Shown here piece after piece: positions 42,800-50,928 of a stretch of DNA of 50,928 nucleotides (its first letter is position 1; each line of letters opens with the position of its first letter). The position numbers were made by a program, and so were the translations under genes. The notes under the pieces are model-generated. The model saw only the letters and a program-made list of their open reading frames with translations. It was not told where the DNA came from and made no database searches. This stretch comes from Promethearchaeota archaeon (GTDB lineage Archaea; Asgardarchaeota; Lokiarchaeia; Sigyniarchaeales; SOKP01): assembly GCA_016839585.1 (NCBI GenBank), contig JAEOTZ010000088.1:1-50928 (forward strand). The letters run 5' to 3'.

Positions 42800-45130
42800 T
42801 TAAGCTGGAGAAATCTTATCTTCTGCGGCTCTTATGATTTCGAGATAGTAATCAACATAATATTTGTTTACAATTGCTCGATATCTTGAAAGAAAATCTG
42901 TGATTTCTCGCATCATTGATATGATTTTATTAGGGTCCATTAAAGTTTCAAGCCTTTCTCTGAATTCAACGAGTTTTGCTCTTACTCCTCGTATAACTTG
43001 TTCTTCTACATTAATAGGAAAGTACTTAGTTACAATTACTTCAGCCTCTTTAAAGAGAGTTGTTTCTCCTTTCCAAGATTTTAGATGTATACCAAATTTA
43101 TCTTCAAATGCCTCTGAAAACTTTCGAATACGTTTATGAATAATTGGTAGATCTTTTTCTCCTAATAATGCTGTTGTGGTAGAATTGCCATGAAAGAGTA
43201 TTACTTTTTTATCTTCCTGATCTACGGTACGGAGCGATTTCTTACTACCTGTAGCCTCTCTTACGAAATTAGTTAGGGCAGCAATCATACCAGAAATAAG
43301 GGCAGGATCTTGAATTTCAATTCCAAAAGAGTATTCATATAGGCTTAAACCGTCTTTGGTTAAAACAAACAGATTTCTCAAAGATTTTTCCCAATTTCGT
43401 TGCATAATAAATCTCCGGGAAAGAAAAGCTACAGGAATAGCAGCAAGAGCTATACCTACTATTAAAGCTACATAAAATAATATATCAACTACAACTGGGT
43501 TCTCAATTATAAATGTTGTTGAGAAATAAGCGATTTCTTCACCATTTGTCCAGGAAATGGTAACTTCATAAGCTCCTTCTTTATATGCCGAACCTAAAAT
43601 AATCTCTGAACTACTCATAGTCCCGTTAATTGCAGTCAAACCAGTTTCATTATGAACTACTTGCCCTGAAGAGGATTTTATAATAATCTGTCCATTTCCT
43701 CCCGTCATTGGTTCATTGAGAGGATTAAATATTTCTGCATCAAGTCTAATTGTCTGATCTGTTTCAAAAGTGATTTTATCTACAAAATCCCCTCCTTTTT
43801 TAAGTTTGGTACTGATAGTGTGGCAGTAGTTAGGGGAATGGAAGACTCCTGTATAAGTACCCCATTCTAAAGGTGGTCCAAAAAGTGTCGTAATTCCATA
43901 GTAGGAATGATTATATAGTTCCATCGTACCAAAAAAGACTTGCTCTACTTCATATCCATAAGGATCATAGAATCCCATAAAACTCCAATCCCTTTCAAAT
44001 AAAAAGAAATAAGGAGGAGGCCAATCATAAGAGAGAACTTCATATGGATATTCGATAGTCCATTCTATTTTATTTTCATCAACATAATATTCTCCTGTTG
44101 CATTTATTTGATAAATATAAAAAGCTTCAATATAAACTTGACAAAACTCTATTGTCTGGTTAGAAACAACTGTAATATTAAAGTCGGAATATAGTGGCGA
44201 ATCAAGAGTAATAGAATAATATGCTTCATATCCCAAAAATCCCCATGAGCTCGGCTGATAAATTGGATTAATCATTTCACCATTAATTATATATTTAAGG
44301 TCTATATCCGCTGGATTAACTAAGGTGGAGTAAGTAAATTTACATAACATATCAACAGTGTCATCATCAGGGATTGGTACCAAATGTACTCCATCATAAG
44401 TCCTAGTAATTCCTTTATTAAAAGTTGGATTTTCATATTTCTCTGCTTTCCAAAAATCGTTAGGGATTGGAATAGATTCTTTTCCATCTAGGAGAATAAA
44501 AAGAAAATTATACTTTTTACCAGGCTCAAAAATATTAGGATGGGGATAGAAATAAACCCACTCTTCTAGATCCCATTTATGTTCTTCTTGATACATCCAA
44601 TCAATTTCTTCAGTGAAATCCTCATTAAAAATTTGAAGGAACATGAAATAATAATCAATATCAGGTTCTACTTCTAAACTATAATTTAAATAAATTGATA
44701 TCTCATCTATAGCAATTAAATCATCCACTGTAAACTCTTGTGAATATGCTATTGCTGGTTGTAGGCTTATTTGATTAGATATATTGTCTGCTATAATAAA
44801 TTCCCCCCAGCTTGTTGCATTTATAAAATTATCTGTCCAGATTTCCAAATTATTTATTTTATATTCACGACCATTAAAAGATTCATTATAGGGGATTATA
44901 TTAGTGCTAGAATTTTGATATGACCAAAGAGAATAAGGGTAAGTACGATTATAGTATAATATAGATATATCTCCATCATAATCTCCTGTAAAGGTTTCAC
45001 CATTTGCAAGACTCAAGCCATTTGATGGATTTATTTTGTTTATTTGTGTATTTGTAATAGAATATCCTAGAAATATAATCGATAAAATAACTAAACATGT
45101 TATTACCAAAATTTTTGTGTTCTTAGACAT
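42800..45130 (-). CDS. Membrane protein with large ectodomain and cytosolic longin/roadblock-like domain
   Basis: The 776-residue protein has a signal peptide or first membrane helix at 6-27 and an extracytoplasmic beta-rich region to about 545 that ends in an Ig-like unit (TIRLDAEIFNPLNEPMTGGN). A membrane helix at about 547-570 is followed by RRFIMQR and a cytosolic domain at about 585-680: LRNLFVLTKDGLSLYEYSFG, QDPALISGMIAALTNFVREA, KKVILFHGNSTTTALLG. This strand-helix-strand order is that of archaeal longin/roadblock-like domains. The last ~90 residues are helical and contain YYVDYYLEIIRAAED. It resembles the 14495-19917 gene pair with the two parts fused. A sensor that passes an outside signal to a GTPase-type partner is an inference. 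Confidence 0.75.
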   Translation of the reverse strand: MSKNTKILVITCLVILSIIFLGYSITNTQINKINPSNGLSLANGETFTGDYDGDISILYYNRTYPYSLWSYQNSSTNIIPYNESFNGREYKINNLEIWTDNFINATSWGEFIIADNISNQISLQPAIAYSQEFTVDDLIAIDEISIYLNYSLEVEPDIDYYFMFLQIFNEDFTEEIDWMYQEEHKWDLEEWVYFYPHPNIFEPGKKYNFLFILLDGKESIPIPNDFWKAEKYENPTFNKGITRTYDGVHLVPIPDDDTVDMLCKFTYSTLVNPADIDLKYIINGEMINPIYQPSSWGFLGYEAYYSITLDSPLYSDFNITVVSNQTIEFCQVYIEAFYIYQINATGEYYVDENKIEWTIEYPYEVLSYDWPPPYFFLFERDWSFMGFYDPYGYEVEQVFFGTMELYNHSYYGITTLFGPPLEWGTYTGVFHSPNYCHTISTKLKKGGDFVDKITFETDQTIRLDAEIFNPLNEPMTGGNGQIIIKSSSGQVVHNETGLTAINGTMSSSEIILGSAYKEGAYEVTISWTNGEEIAYFSTTFIIENPVVVDILFYVALIVGIALAAIPVAFLSRRFIMQRNWEKSLRNLFVLTKDGLSLYEYSFGIEIQDPALISGMIAALTNFVREATGSKKSLRTVDQEDKKVILFHGNSTTTALLGEKDLPIIHKRIRKFSEAFEDKFGIHLKSWKGETTLFKEAEVIVTKYFPINVEEQVIRGVRAKLVEFRERLETLMDPNKIISMMREITDFLSRYRAIVNKYYVDYYLEIIRAAEDKISPA

Positions 45131-45189
45131 ATTTTTAACCCCATATCGAATAAAAATTTAATTTAATTATAAAATTAATAAAATTTTCT

Positions 45190-45198
45190 ATATATATA
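45190..45198 (-). promoter_or_regulatory. Probable TATA box of the longin-domain membrane protein gene
   Basis: On the minus strand, GGTATATATATAGA lies about 60 nt upstream of the ATG at 45130. It is the clearest TATA-like element in the 318-bp gap 45131-45448. A GTAAAG/CTTTAC pair (45308 and 45357) in the same gap resembles the motifs at 42127-42162. Confidence 0.45.
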
Positions 45199-45360
45199 CC
45201 TAACTTTTAATGAGAATAGTTCTTACTTATTTTTTTAAGATTCTAACTCTATATTACAGATTTTAATATAGATTTATAAAACAATCTGGTAAATTTTTGA
45301 ATTAAATTGTAAAGTCATCAATTATGGTAAATTTTTAAGTAGGCAGTTAATATTGTACTT

Positions 45361-45377
45361 TACCAATTTTATTGGTA
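45361..45377. promoter_or_regulatory. Perfect inverted repeat TACCAAT-TTT-ATTGGTA
   Basis: The two 7-bp arms are exact. It lies 72 bp past the stop of the TPR/beta-sandwich gene and about 230 bp upstream of the next start. It may be an operator or part of a transcript end; no T-run of terminator type follows it on the minus strand. Confidence 0.5.
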
Positions 45378-45448
45378 TTCATTAATATTCCTAAAATTTG
45401 AAAGATTGAACTAAGGTCCCATACTTTTAATTAATAGAAAGATGGAAC

Positions 45449-46747
45449 TTATAATTTTATTGAAAACGGAAATTCTTTGGTTTCTGCTATTTGATTTGAA
45501 TCGGGATCTTTAAAAGTGGTATCAATTTTGATGGTATAATCTCCAGCTTCTAAAGGTTTAAGATTGATTTCCCATTTCATATCTTCATTTGGTTTAATAG
45601 AATATATTTGTTTCTTAAGTGTTCCTCTCATAACTTTCATTTCATCTGGAAAGGTAACTTCTACATTAAGATCTAAGGCCTCTCCTTCACTTTTATTTTC
45701 AATCAATATTTCTAATGGAAAAGTTTTATCAATAAGAGGCGGTCTTAAATTTTTTATTGATATATCTAATGAGGGTGGAGGAGATATTAGATTAGGGGTT
45801 AATTGTTGAGGTGTTGTATGATAAAAAATCAATTCACCATCCAATTCACAAGTTAATAAAATTGGTCCTATAAAAGGCTTTTCTATTTGAAAATGAGGTT
45901 TAATTTTGAATAGTAATTTATGAATTTGTTTTGGTTTTAATATAATGGGTAATACTGGTTTCTCTTGAGTAGTAAAATTATCAGAAATATTTATTCCTAT
46001 TTTTGTGATTATTAATTCATTTATTTGATAATTATAGAATACATAGTCTGAGATATCTAATAGAGGTTTAGTATTAATTTCTAAAGTTAAAGTTATCAAT
46101 TCATTTGTGGTATATACCTCTTTATCTAGACTTAAATTTGTTTTTAATAAATTATGAGTTTTTGCTAATACTAATACCTTTTTCGCAAGAATTTTTTCAG
46201 GTTCTCGAAAATTAAATTTCTGAAAATCATGTTCTATTTTTTCTAAATATTTAATTTTATTATCATTTATTGCGATGGTTAAATTTTTTACAAGTCTTAC
46301 TAAATTATTTTCTTTAAAATATGTGTCATCAACATAATTTTTGAATTTTTTAACTAAATTCAAACCCTCTTTCTGTCTTCCTTTAATAAGTAAACATAAA
46401 TATGATAAACATGAAAATAATAAGAAATTATAATATCGATCACTCGAATTTTTTAAATTTGGTATATAATCTAATGCTGTTTTATAGAAATCAAATGCTT
46501 CAATAAAATTATTATTAAAAAGAGATGTCCCCCCGGCATTTCTTAAAGAATCTATACTTTGAAAGAATTTTTCAATTTCTAAATAGGATTTTGCTGCATT
46601 GAAAAAACAATCTTTAGCAGTTCCAAATTTACCTATGTTTACATATGAGTTACCCAAAGAACTAAATATTTTTGCAGCTTTTTTATACTGCATCGCATTA
46701 TATAATTTATTAGCTCGATTTAGTAATTTTTCAATGTCTTTTACCAT
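45449..46747 (-). CDS. TPR/alpha-SNAP-like helical domain fused to Ig-like beta-sandwich domains
   Basis: The protein has 432 residues from ATG 46747 (a TTG lies two codons upstream; GTGACT is a plausible ribosome-binding site). The first ~200 residues are helix-turn-helix repeats of TPR or SNAP type: LLNRANKLYNAMQYKKAAKIF, LGNSYVNIGKFGTAKDCFFN, AAKSYLEIEKFFQSIDSL. Residues 205-432 are two beta-sandwich modules, the last (LPLEILIENKS-like: FPLEILIENKSEGEALDLNV ... PLEAGDYTIKIDTTF) similar to CARDB/arrestin-like units. TPR plus beta-sandwich combinations occur in eukaryotic trafficking subunits such as TRAPPC proteins, but this could equally be an archaeal scaffold. No signal peptide. It follows vhuD downstream of the candidate SECIS. 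Confidence 0.65.
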   Translation of the reverse strand: MVKDIEKLLNRANKLYNAMQYKKAAKIFSSLGNSYVNIGKFGTAKDCFFNAAKSYLEIEKFFQSIDSLRNAGGTSLFNNNFIEAFDFYKTALDYIPNLKNSSDRYYNFLLFSCLSYLCLLIKGRQKEGLNLVKKFKNYVDDTYFKENNLVRLVKNLTIAINDNKIKYLEKIEHDFQKFNFREPEKILAKKVLVLAKTHNLLKTNLSLDKEVYTTNELITLTLEINTKPLLDISDYVFYNYQINELIITKIGINISDNFTTQEKPVLPIILKPKQIHKLLFKIKPHFQIEKPFIGPILLTCELDGELIFYHTTPQQLTPNLISPPPSLDISIKNLRPPLIDKTFPLEILIENKSEGEALDLNVEVTFPDEMKVMRGTLKKQIYSIKPNEDMKWEINLKPLEAGDYTIKIDTTFKDPDSNQIAETKEFPFSIKL

Positions 46748-46854
46748 TTTCAAGTCACTTTAATAAAAAATCAAATATTATTTTAAAATCAATTTTAAAA
46801 TTAAAAATTAAAAGAATCATATAAATTATTAAATATTTTTAAAAATTTAACTTT

Positions 46855-46918
46855 CCGAATCCTTTGCAAGGTCGTCGGCATATGTCTCATTTTTTTACAT
46901 ATGCTTCATTCTATTCGG
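46855..46918 (-). promoter_or_regulatory. Candidate SECIS element in the vhuD 3' region
   Basis: On the minus strand, CCGAAT (46918-46913, overlapping the stop) pairs with ATTCGG (46860-46855). Inside are an 8-bp hairpin GCATATGT/ACATATGC with an A-rich 11-nt loop, preceded by AATGAA and followed by CGACGA, and a small hairpin CCTT-GCA-AAGG. The AUGA before the long stem and GA after it are in positions reminiscent of a SECIS core, and the A-rich apical loop also fits. The structure is clear in the sequence; the SECIS role is inferred from the four in-frame UGA codons upstream. Confidence 0.55.
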
Positions 46919-47390
46919 TTTTTTTCTTTTTTTGTCCATTTGAATCCTTATTTTTTTCTAATAATAAAGATTCCTTTATAGAGTTGCTGCCTAAATTCTC
47001 AATGATCTCTGAAATTCTAATCATTTCTTCTTGAAATATCTGCCCCTCTGCAGAGCTGCAATGAAACATTTGTATTCTATCAGATGATATTCCAGTAGTC
47101 TTTAAAATTTCTTTAGCATAATTTACATTTCTTTCTGCTATAAGATTTCCAGTCTCATAGTCACATTCTCCTTCATATCATCCAGCTACTATAACACCAT
47201 CAGCACCCTTTCCAATTGCTCGCATCAATAAACTTGGAGTTACTCGCCCTGTGCAATTGATTCTTACCGGTCTTATTGTTGCAGGATATTGAGCTCGAAT
47301 TGTCCCTGCCATGTCTGCCCCTCCATATCCTCATTTCCAACAGAGAAAAGCTAATATTTTTTTATCTCTACTTTCTGTTATGTTTATCAC
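46911..47390 (-). CDS. vhuD: VhuD/MvhD-type iron-sulfur subunit with two selenocysteines
   Basis: The 159-residue frame from GTG 47390 to TAG 46911 has two internal UGA codons. U20 (47331-47333) is in FLC-CWK-U-GYGGAD, matching the MvhD FLCNWCSYAGAD cysteine; U71 (47178-47180) is in VIVAG-U-YEGECDYETGN, matching the GGCHPGDCHYIEGN cysteine. INCTGRV and MFHCSSAEG keep further ligands. MvhD/VhuD carries a [2Fe-2S] cluster and passes electrons between hydrogenase and HdrA in flavin-based bifurcation complexes. The gene starts 5 bp after the hdrA stop. The start is uncertain: GTG overlaps its own GAGGTGA site, and an AUA a few codons on would have better spacing. No hydrogenase subunits are in the window. 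Confidence 0.88.
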
Positions 47391-47394
47391 CTCT

Positions 47395-49377
47395 TTATAA
47401 TTCCTCTAATATTGCATCAATTTGCTTTTCATATTGAGGTTCTCGATAATATCTTAAAGTTATTGCTTCTGAAGGGCAATTAGCTAAACAAGATCCGCAA
47501 CCTCTGCATAATATCTCGTTTACTTCCGCTCCATCATCCATTAACTGTATTGCGTCATAAGGACAATTTAACTCACACAGACCACACTTCGCGCATTTTT
47601 CTTTATCAACAGTAGCACGAATTAATTTTATCCTATAAATTTCCTTACCCATTAATCTTGAGAGTGACGATGCCGCCGCTCTACCTTGAACTATTGACTC
47701 AGCTATAGATTTTGGACCCTGAGAGGCTCCTGCAAGAACAATACCTGGAATTTTTGTATCTATTGGATTTAATCTTGAATGAAACTCTTTGAAAAATCCA
47801 TCTTGACTTGTTTCAAGCTTTAATATCTTCTGAAGCTTATCGTTACCTTTTGTTGGAACCATTGCTGCAGATAAAACTACTAAATCATATTCGAGTTCTT
47901 TCATACCTAATGATTCTCTAAGAGTATTTTGAATGTTAACCTTAATATTATGAGTTTCAGAATCTTCTTTTAACTTAGAAATATTAGTTCTAATGTATCG
48001 AATACCTTCTTTTCGTGATGCAGTAAAGTATTCCTCATAATCTTTACCAGCAGCTCTTATATCCATATAAGCTACATCAATCTGAGTATCAGGATAATGT
48101 TGTTTAATTAATTTCGAGTTCTTAATTGCTATCATACAACAAACACCTGAACTACAATATGTATTTTTGTTTAAATCTCTTGAACCTACACATTGAATAA
48201 ATAGAACTCTTTTCGGTATTTTACCGTCAGATGGTCTGAAAAGATGTCCAAGTGTGGGTCCATTAGGAGCTAAAATTCTTTCTAGTTTCAATTCTGTAAT
48301 TACATTTGGATATATATTATAGCCAAGATAGCCTGTTTCGGGTTCGTATTCATCCCACCCCGTTGCTACAAGAACCGATCCTACTTTTAAAGTAACAAGT
48401 TCATCATGTTGATCAAAATTAATTGCATCTAATTCACAGGCTTTCTGGCATAATCCACATTTAATACATTGGTTCATATCTATTTGAGCTATAGCAGGGA
48501 CTGCTTGAGCAAAAGAAACATAGATAGCTTTTCTTGGATTCATTCCTTCATTGAACTCATCATAACCATAAACAGGACAAGGATCTATACAAGCTCCACA
48601 CCCATTACATTCGTTTGTAACATATCGTGCTCTTTTCCTGATTGTTACATTAAAGTTTCCCACGAATCCAGATATATCTTCCACTTCACTATAAGTATAA
48701 AGATTCACTCCAGTAGTTCTTGCAGCTTGAAGCATGACTGGTCCAAGAATTCATATACTACAATCATCTGTAGGAAATGTTCTATCTAGCATTGCCATTT
48801 TTCCGCCAATTGTAGGACTCTTCTCAACTAGATGGACTTCAAATCCTTGTTCTGCTAAATCAATAGCAGCAATTAAACCAGCAACACCTCCTCCTATTAT
48901 TAATGCTTTTTGAGTAATATTTACTTCTTTTACTAAAATTTTCTCTAAAACAGCAGCTCTAGCAACTCCAGATCTAATTGCATCTTCTGCGACCTTTTGA
49001 GCACCAGGTTTATCATTTCGATGTACAAAACTAGCATGCTCTCTAATATTTACAAATTCTAAGTATGAAGGATCTAATCCCATCGATTCTAAAACGCTTT
49101 GAAACACAGGTTCATGAGTTATAGGGGTGCATGATGCTACAATCAATCTATTTGCATTATTTTCAATCATATTTTCTTTTATAAATTCAGCTCCAGGCTC
49201 CGTACAGAGACTAATATAATCAGAAGCTCCTACAACATTAGGTAATGTTTTTGAAAATTCAACTAAAGCTTTACAATCTATTATTTCTGCTATATTTATA
49301 CCTCACTGACAGACAGCAACATAAATTTTCGGTATTTCTCCGATATCCTTAATTTCTTCGTGTTTGGTTTCTACCAT
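47395..49377 (-). CDS. hdrA: Heterodisulfide reductase subunit A with two selenocysteines
   Basis: The minus-strand frame from ATG 49377 to TAA 47395 codes for 660 residues with two in-frame UGAs: U25 (49303-49305) in VAVCQ-U-GINIAEIID and U209 (48751-48753) in DDCSI-U-ILGPVM. HdrA homologues have cysteine at both places (VFVCHCGTNIA, NDCSICILAPKM). The FAD site is ALIIGGGVAGLIAAIDLA ... VEKSPTIGG. Four ferredoxin-type [4Fe-4S] clusters follow: CNGCGACIDPC, CIKCGLCQKAC, CAKCGLCELNC, CRGCGSCLANC. HdrA is the flavin subunit that bifurcates electrons between ferredoxin and a disulfide or other acceptor. The length matches the family, so the UGA codons are read as selenocysteine rather than as breaks. 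It is co-transcribed with vhuD. Confidence 0.92.
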
Positions 49378-49575
49378 TGCATATCATTCCATTATGTAAT
49401 TTTTGTTTGTCCTCCAAATATTTGAGTTTTTTTTGATTATAGATCTAAATATTATATTTTAATTAAATAAATTTAAATCAAAAATGTTTCTTATATCTTT
49501 TATAATATAGTTAGTTAAAAATTATTTTAAAAATAAACTTAAAACTTTAAAATTAAACTTGATTTTATTGGAAAA

Positions 49576-50001
49576 TTGATACTAATGATATTCCAAGATG
49601 GAACCCCATCATTAGGGGAATATACACCTCTCTTTATTTTAGCAGCTTTATTAATTGGAGATATTTTTCTTTTAAAACTTTTCTTGATAATGACTAAAGC
49701 AGATTCAAAGAGAAATTTAAAATGGGTTGCTATAAGTTTTGGTATCCAATTTGGATTGATTTTCTTTATTTGCCTTCCTCTATTTTTAATTGGTCTTACA
49801 GGAGGATTTGATGAGCATGGACCAGACCCGGGAATAATTATCCCATTTTTTGTACTCTCTATATTTATAGATTTAAATCTTATAAATGTAATTCATAAAA
49901 TTGGAATCAAACGATCAGTAATTGTTGCATTTTTTATTTCAGCTCCAATTATTGCATCAATGTTTATTTTAGGCCCATTTATTGCAAATCCACCTGTCTA
50001 A
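49576..50001 (+). CDS. Small four-helix membrane protein, unknown
   Basis: The 141-residue protein (TTG 49576, or ATG 49585) has four hydrophobic segments: about 16-40, 50-75, 88-108 and 114-136. Between helices two and three is GGFDEHGPDPG, a loop with charged residues that may face either side. There is no cysteine or known motif, and I do not recognise a family. It is divergent from hdrA, with 198 bp of AT-rich promoter region between, and converges on pyrF (7 bp apart). It is real by length, composition and membrane pattern, but the role is unknown. Confidence 0.65.
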   Translation: MILMIFQDGTPSLGEYTPLFILAALLIGDIFLLKLFLIMTKADSKRNLKWVAISFGIQFGLIFFICLPLFLIGLTGGFDEHGPDPGIIIPFFVLSIFIDLNLINVIHKIGIKRSVIVAFFISAPIIASMFILGPFIANPPV

Positions 50002-50008
50002 AACTTCT

Positions 50009-50928
50009 TTAAAGTTTGATTTCTCTGTTAATTTCATTATTCATATTGATAATTTCATCCCTAGCAGCTTTGCCAAATTTTTCTGAAGTGTATTTACTAT
50101 CTTTATTATATGCAAATATCACTCCACGAGAAGAATTAACAATTCCACCTAAACCGTTTTCTTTAAATCCATATCTTATATCGATTGCTTGAGCGCCCTG
50201 TACTCCATAACCAGGCATTAATATAAAAGAATTTTCCACTATTTCTCTAATTCGTTTTAACTCATTTGGATAAGTAGCTCCAACTACAACCCCTAAATTA
50301 TGAAAACCAGATCGATTTCTTTCAAGGTTTAATCCCCAATTATAGCCCAATCTTGCCATTTTAATGTAATTTCTTTCTAATTTTATTGATTTTTTTTCAA
50401 TTTCTGTTTCTGAGTTCGGAACATCTTCAATCTTAGCACAAAATAAATCTTGAAAGTCATGACTGCTCGGATTTGAAGTTTTTACAATAATAAATAGTCC
50501 TTTTTCTTTATAATCCAAAAATGGTTTAACTCCATCGATTCCAAAATATGCATTTATAGTACATGCATCTGCTTTATAGATATTGTATGTAGCATCTGCA
50601 TAAGCTTTTGAGGTTGTTCCAATATCATTACGTTTTGAATCTAATATTACTAATAAATCATTTTTATGAGCAAATTTAATAGTTTCCTTTAAAGCGTTTA
50701 AAGCTTCATATTTTTCATAAAAAGCAATCTGTGGTTTAATTACTGGAATTAAATCATAAGTATTTTCAATTAATTCTTTATTAAATTCTAAAATAATTTT
50801 GTCAGGGTGTTTATATTCTTCAATTAAATATTTGGGTATTTCTCCCTCGTTATCCATTCTGGGATCGAGTCCCATAGAAACAACGCTTCTCTTTTCCTTT
50901 ATTAATTGAATTAATTGTTCAATAAAAT
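50009..50928 (-). CDS. pyrF: Orotidine 5'-phosphate decarboxylase, type 2, 5' end cut by the window edge
   Basis: The frame is open to the right edge, reading ...FIEQLIQLIKEKRSVVSMGLDPRM, so the start codon is outside the window. LDSKRNDIGTTSKAYAD carries the catalytic DxKxxD motif (here with lysine K and aspartates in DSKRNDIG). VKPQIAFYEKYE is typical of the long type-2 PyrF class, and VVVGATYP ... LMPGYGVQGA is the phosphate-binding part. It decarboxylates OMP to UMP in pyrimidine synthesis. Type-2 enzymes are about 270-310 residues, which fits. It converges with the small membrane protein gene. An ATG at 50875 exists but lies inside a conserved motif and is not the start. Confidence 0.9.
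   Translation of the reverse strand, partial: FIEQLIQLIKEKRSVVSMGLDPRMDNEGEIPKYLIEEYKHPDKIILEFNKELIENTYDLIPVIKPQIAFYEKYEALNALKETIKFAHKNDLLVILDSKRNDIGTTSKAYADATYNIYKADACTINAYFGIDGVKPFLDYKEKGLFIIVKTSNPSSHDFQDLFCAKIEDVPNSETEIEKKSIKLERNYIKMARLGYNWGLNLERNRSGFHNLGVVVGATYPNELKRIREIVENSFILMPGYGVQGAQAIDIRYGFKENGLGGIVNSSRGVIFAYNKDSKYTSEKFGKAARDEIINMNNEINREIKL

Noticed and set aside
48735-48753. Apparent frameshift or split of hdrA into two genes
   Set aside because: The two parts are in one frame, separated only by a UGA at a cysteine position (DDCSI-U-ILGP); a third UGA near 49303 follows the same logic. Selenocysteine explains all of it better than a broken gene.

Overview
The window looks like a chromosome fragment from an Asgard archaeon, most probably a Lokiarchaeia-type lineage. 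The DNA is AT-rich and the genes are typically archaeal: eS25, AMP phosphorylase, an aldehyde:ferredoxin oxidoreductase-family enzyme, an ATP-dependent DNA ligase and an intron-bearing tRNA-Ser. Mixed with these are eukaryote-like parts: a Rag/Gtr-type GTPase with a C-terminal roadblock-like domain, a gelsolin-domain protein, several longin/roadblock-like proteins, a Bud23-like methyltransferase and HEAT-LRR proteins. Four in-frame UGA codons, all at positions where homologues have cysteine, in HdrA and VhuD indicate selenocysteine use, as reported for Lokiarchaeota. The assignment is an inference; no phylogenetic marker was searched.

Layout. 1-4.7 kb: membrane acyltransferase (cut by the left edge), GNAT acetyltransferase, ribbon-helix-helix regulator and carboxylesterase, separated by three copies of a palindromic intergenic repeat. 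4.8-11.9 kb: coiled-coil/zinc protein, a pair of membrane-anchored hexapeptide-repeat transferases, a duplicated metallophosphoesterase with a decayed second half, a ThiI-like protein without its PP-loop, a ThiS/MoaD-like protein ending in GG, and the Rag-like GTPase. 11.9-14.3 kb: PfkB kinase, tRNA-Ser(CGA), eS25 and the Bud23-like gene. 14.5-19.9 kb: a giant surface protein with one C-terminal membrane anchor, translationally coupled to a cytosolic longin-like/winged-helix protein. 20-39.8 kb: RuBisCO-superfamily protein, four paralogous HEAT-LRR proteins, a GH36 alpha-galactosidase, a zinc-ribbon protein, HisC, a longin/coiled-coil protein, a gelsolin protein, DNA ligase, AOR plus ferredoxin, and AMP phosphorylase. 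39.8-42.8 kb: a small accessory island bounded by ~73-bp direct repeats, holding gene remnants and three unknown small genes. 42.8-50.9 kb: a membrane protein with a cytosolic longin-like domain, a TPR/beta-sandwich protein, vhuD-hdrA with a candidate SECIS, a small membrane protein and PyrF (cut by the right edge).

How the genes may work together. HdrA and VhuD form the electron-transfer part of a heterodisulfide reductase/hydrogenase type complex, and AOR with its ferredoxin is a second ferredoxin-linked redox unit. AMP phosphorylase and the RuBisCO-superfamily enzyme could belong to archaeal nucleotide salvage, but two phosphate-site residues of the latter are changed. The two surface proteins with longin-like partners (one split into two genes, one fused), the free longin-like proteins, the Rag-like GTPase and the gelsolin protein together suggest a membrane-signalling or cytoskeletal set. 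This is the best candidate for an undescribed system, and the functional links are inference.
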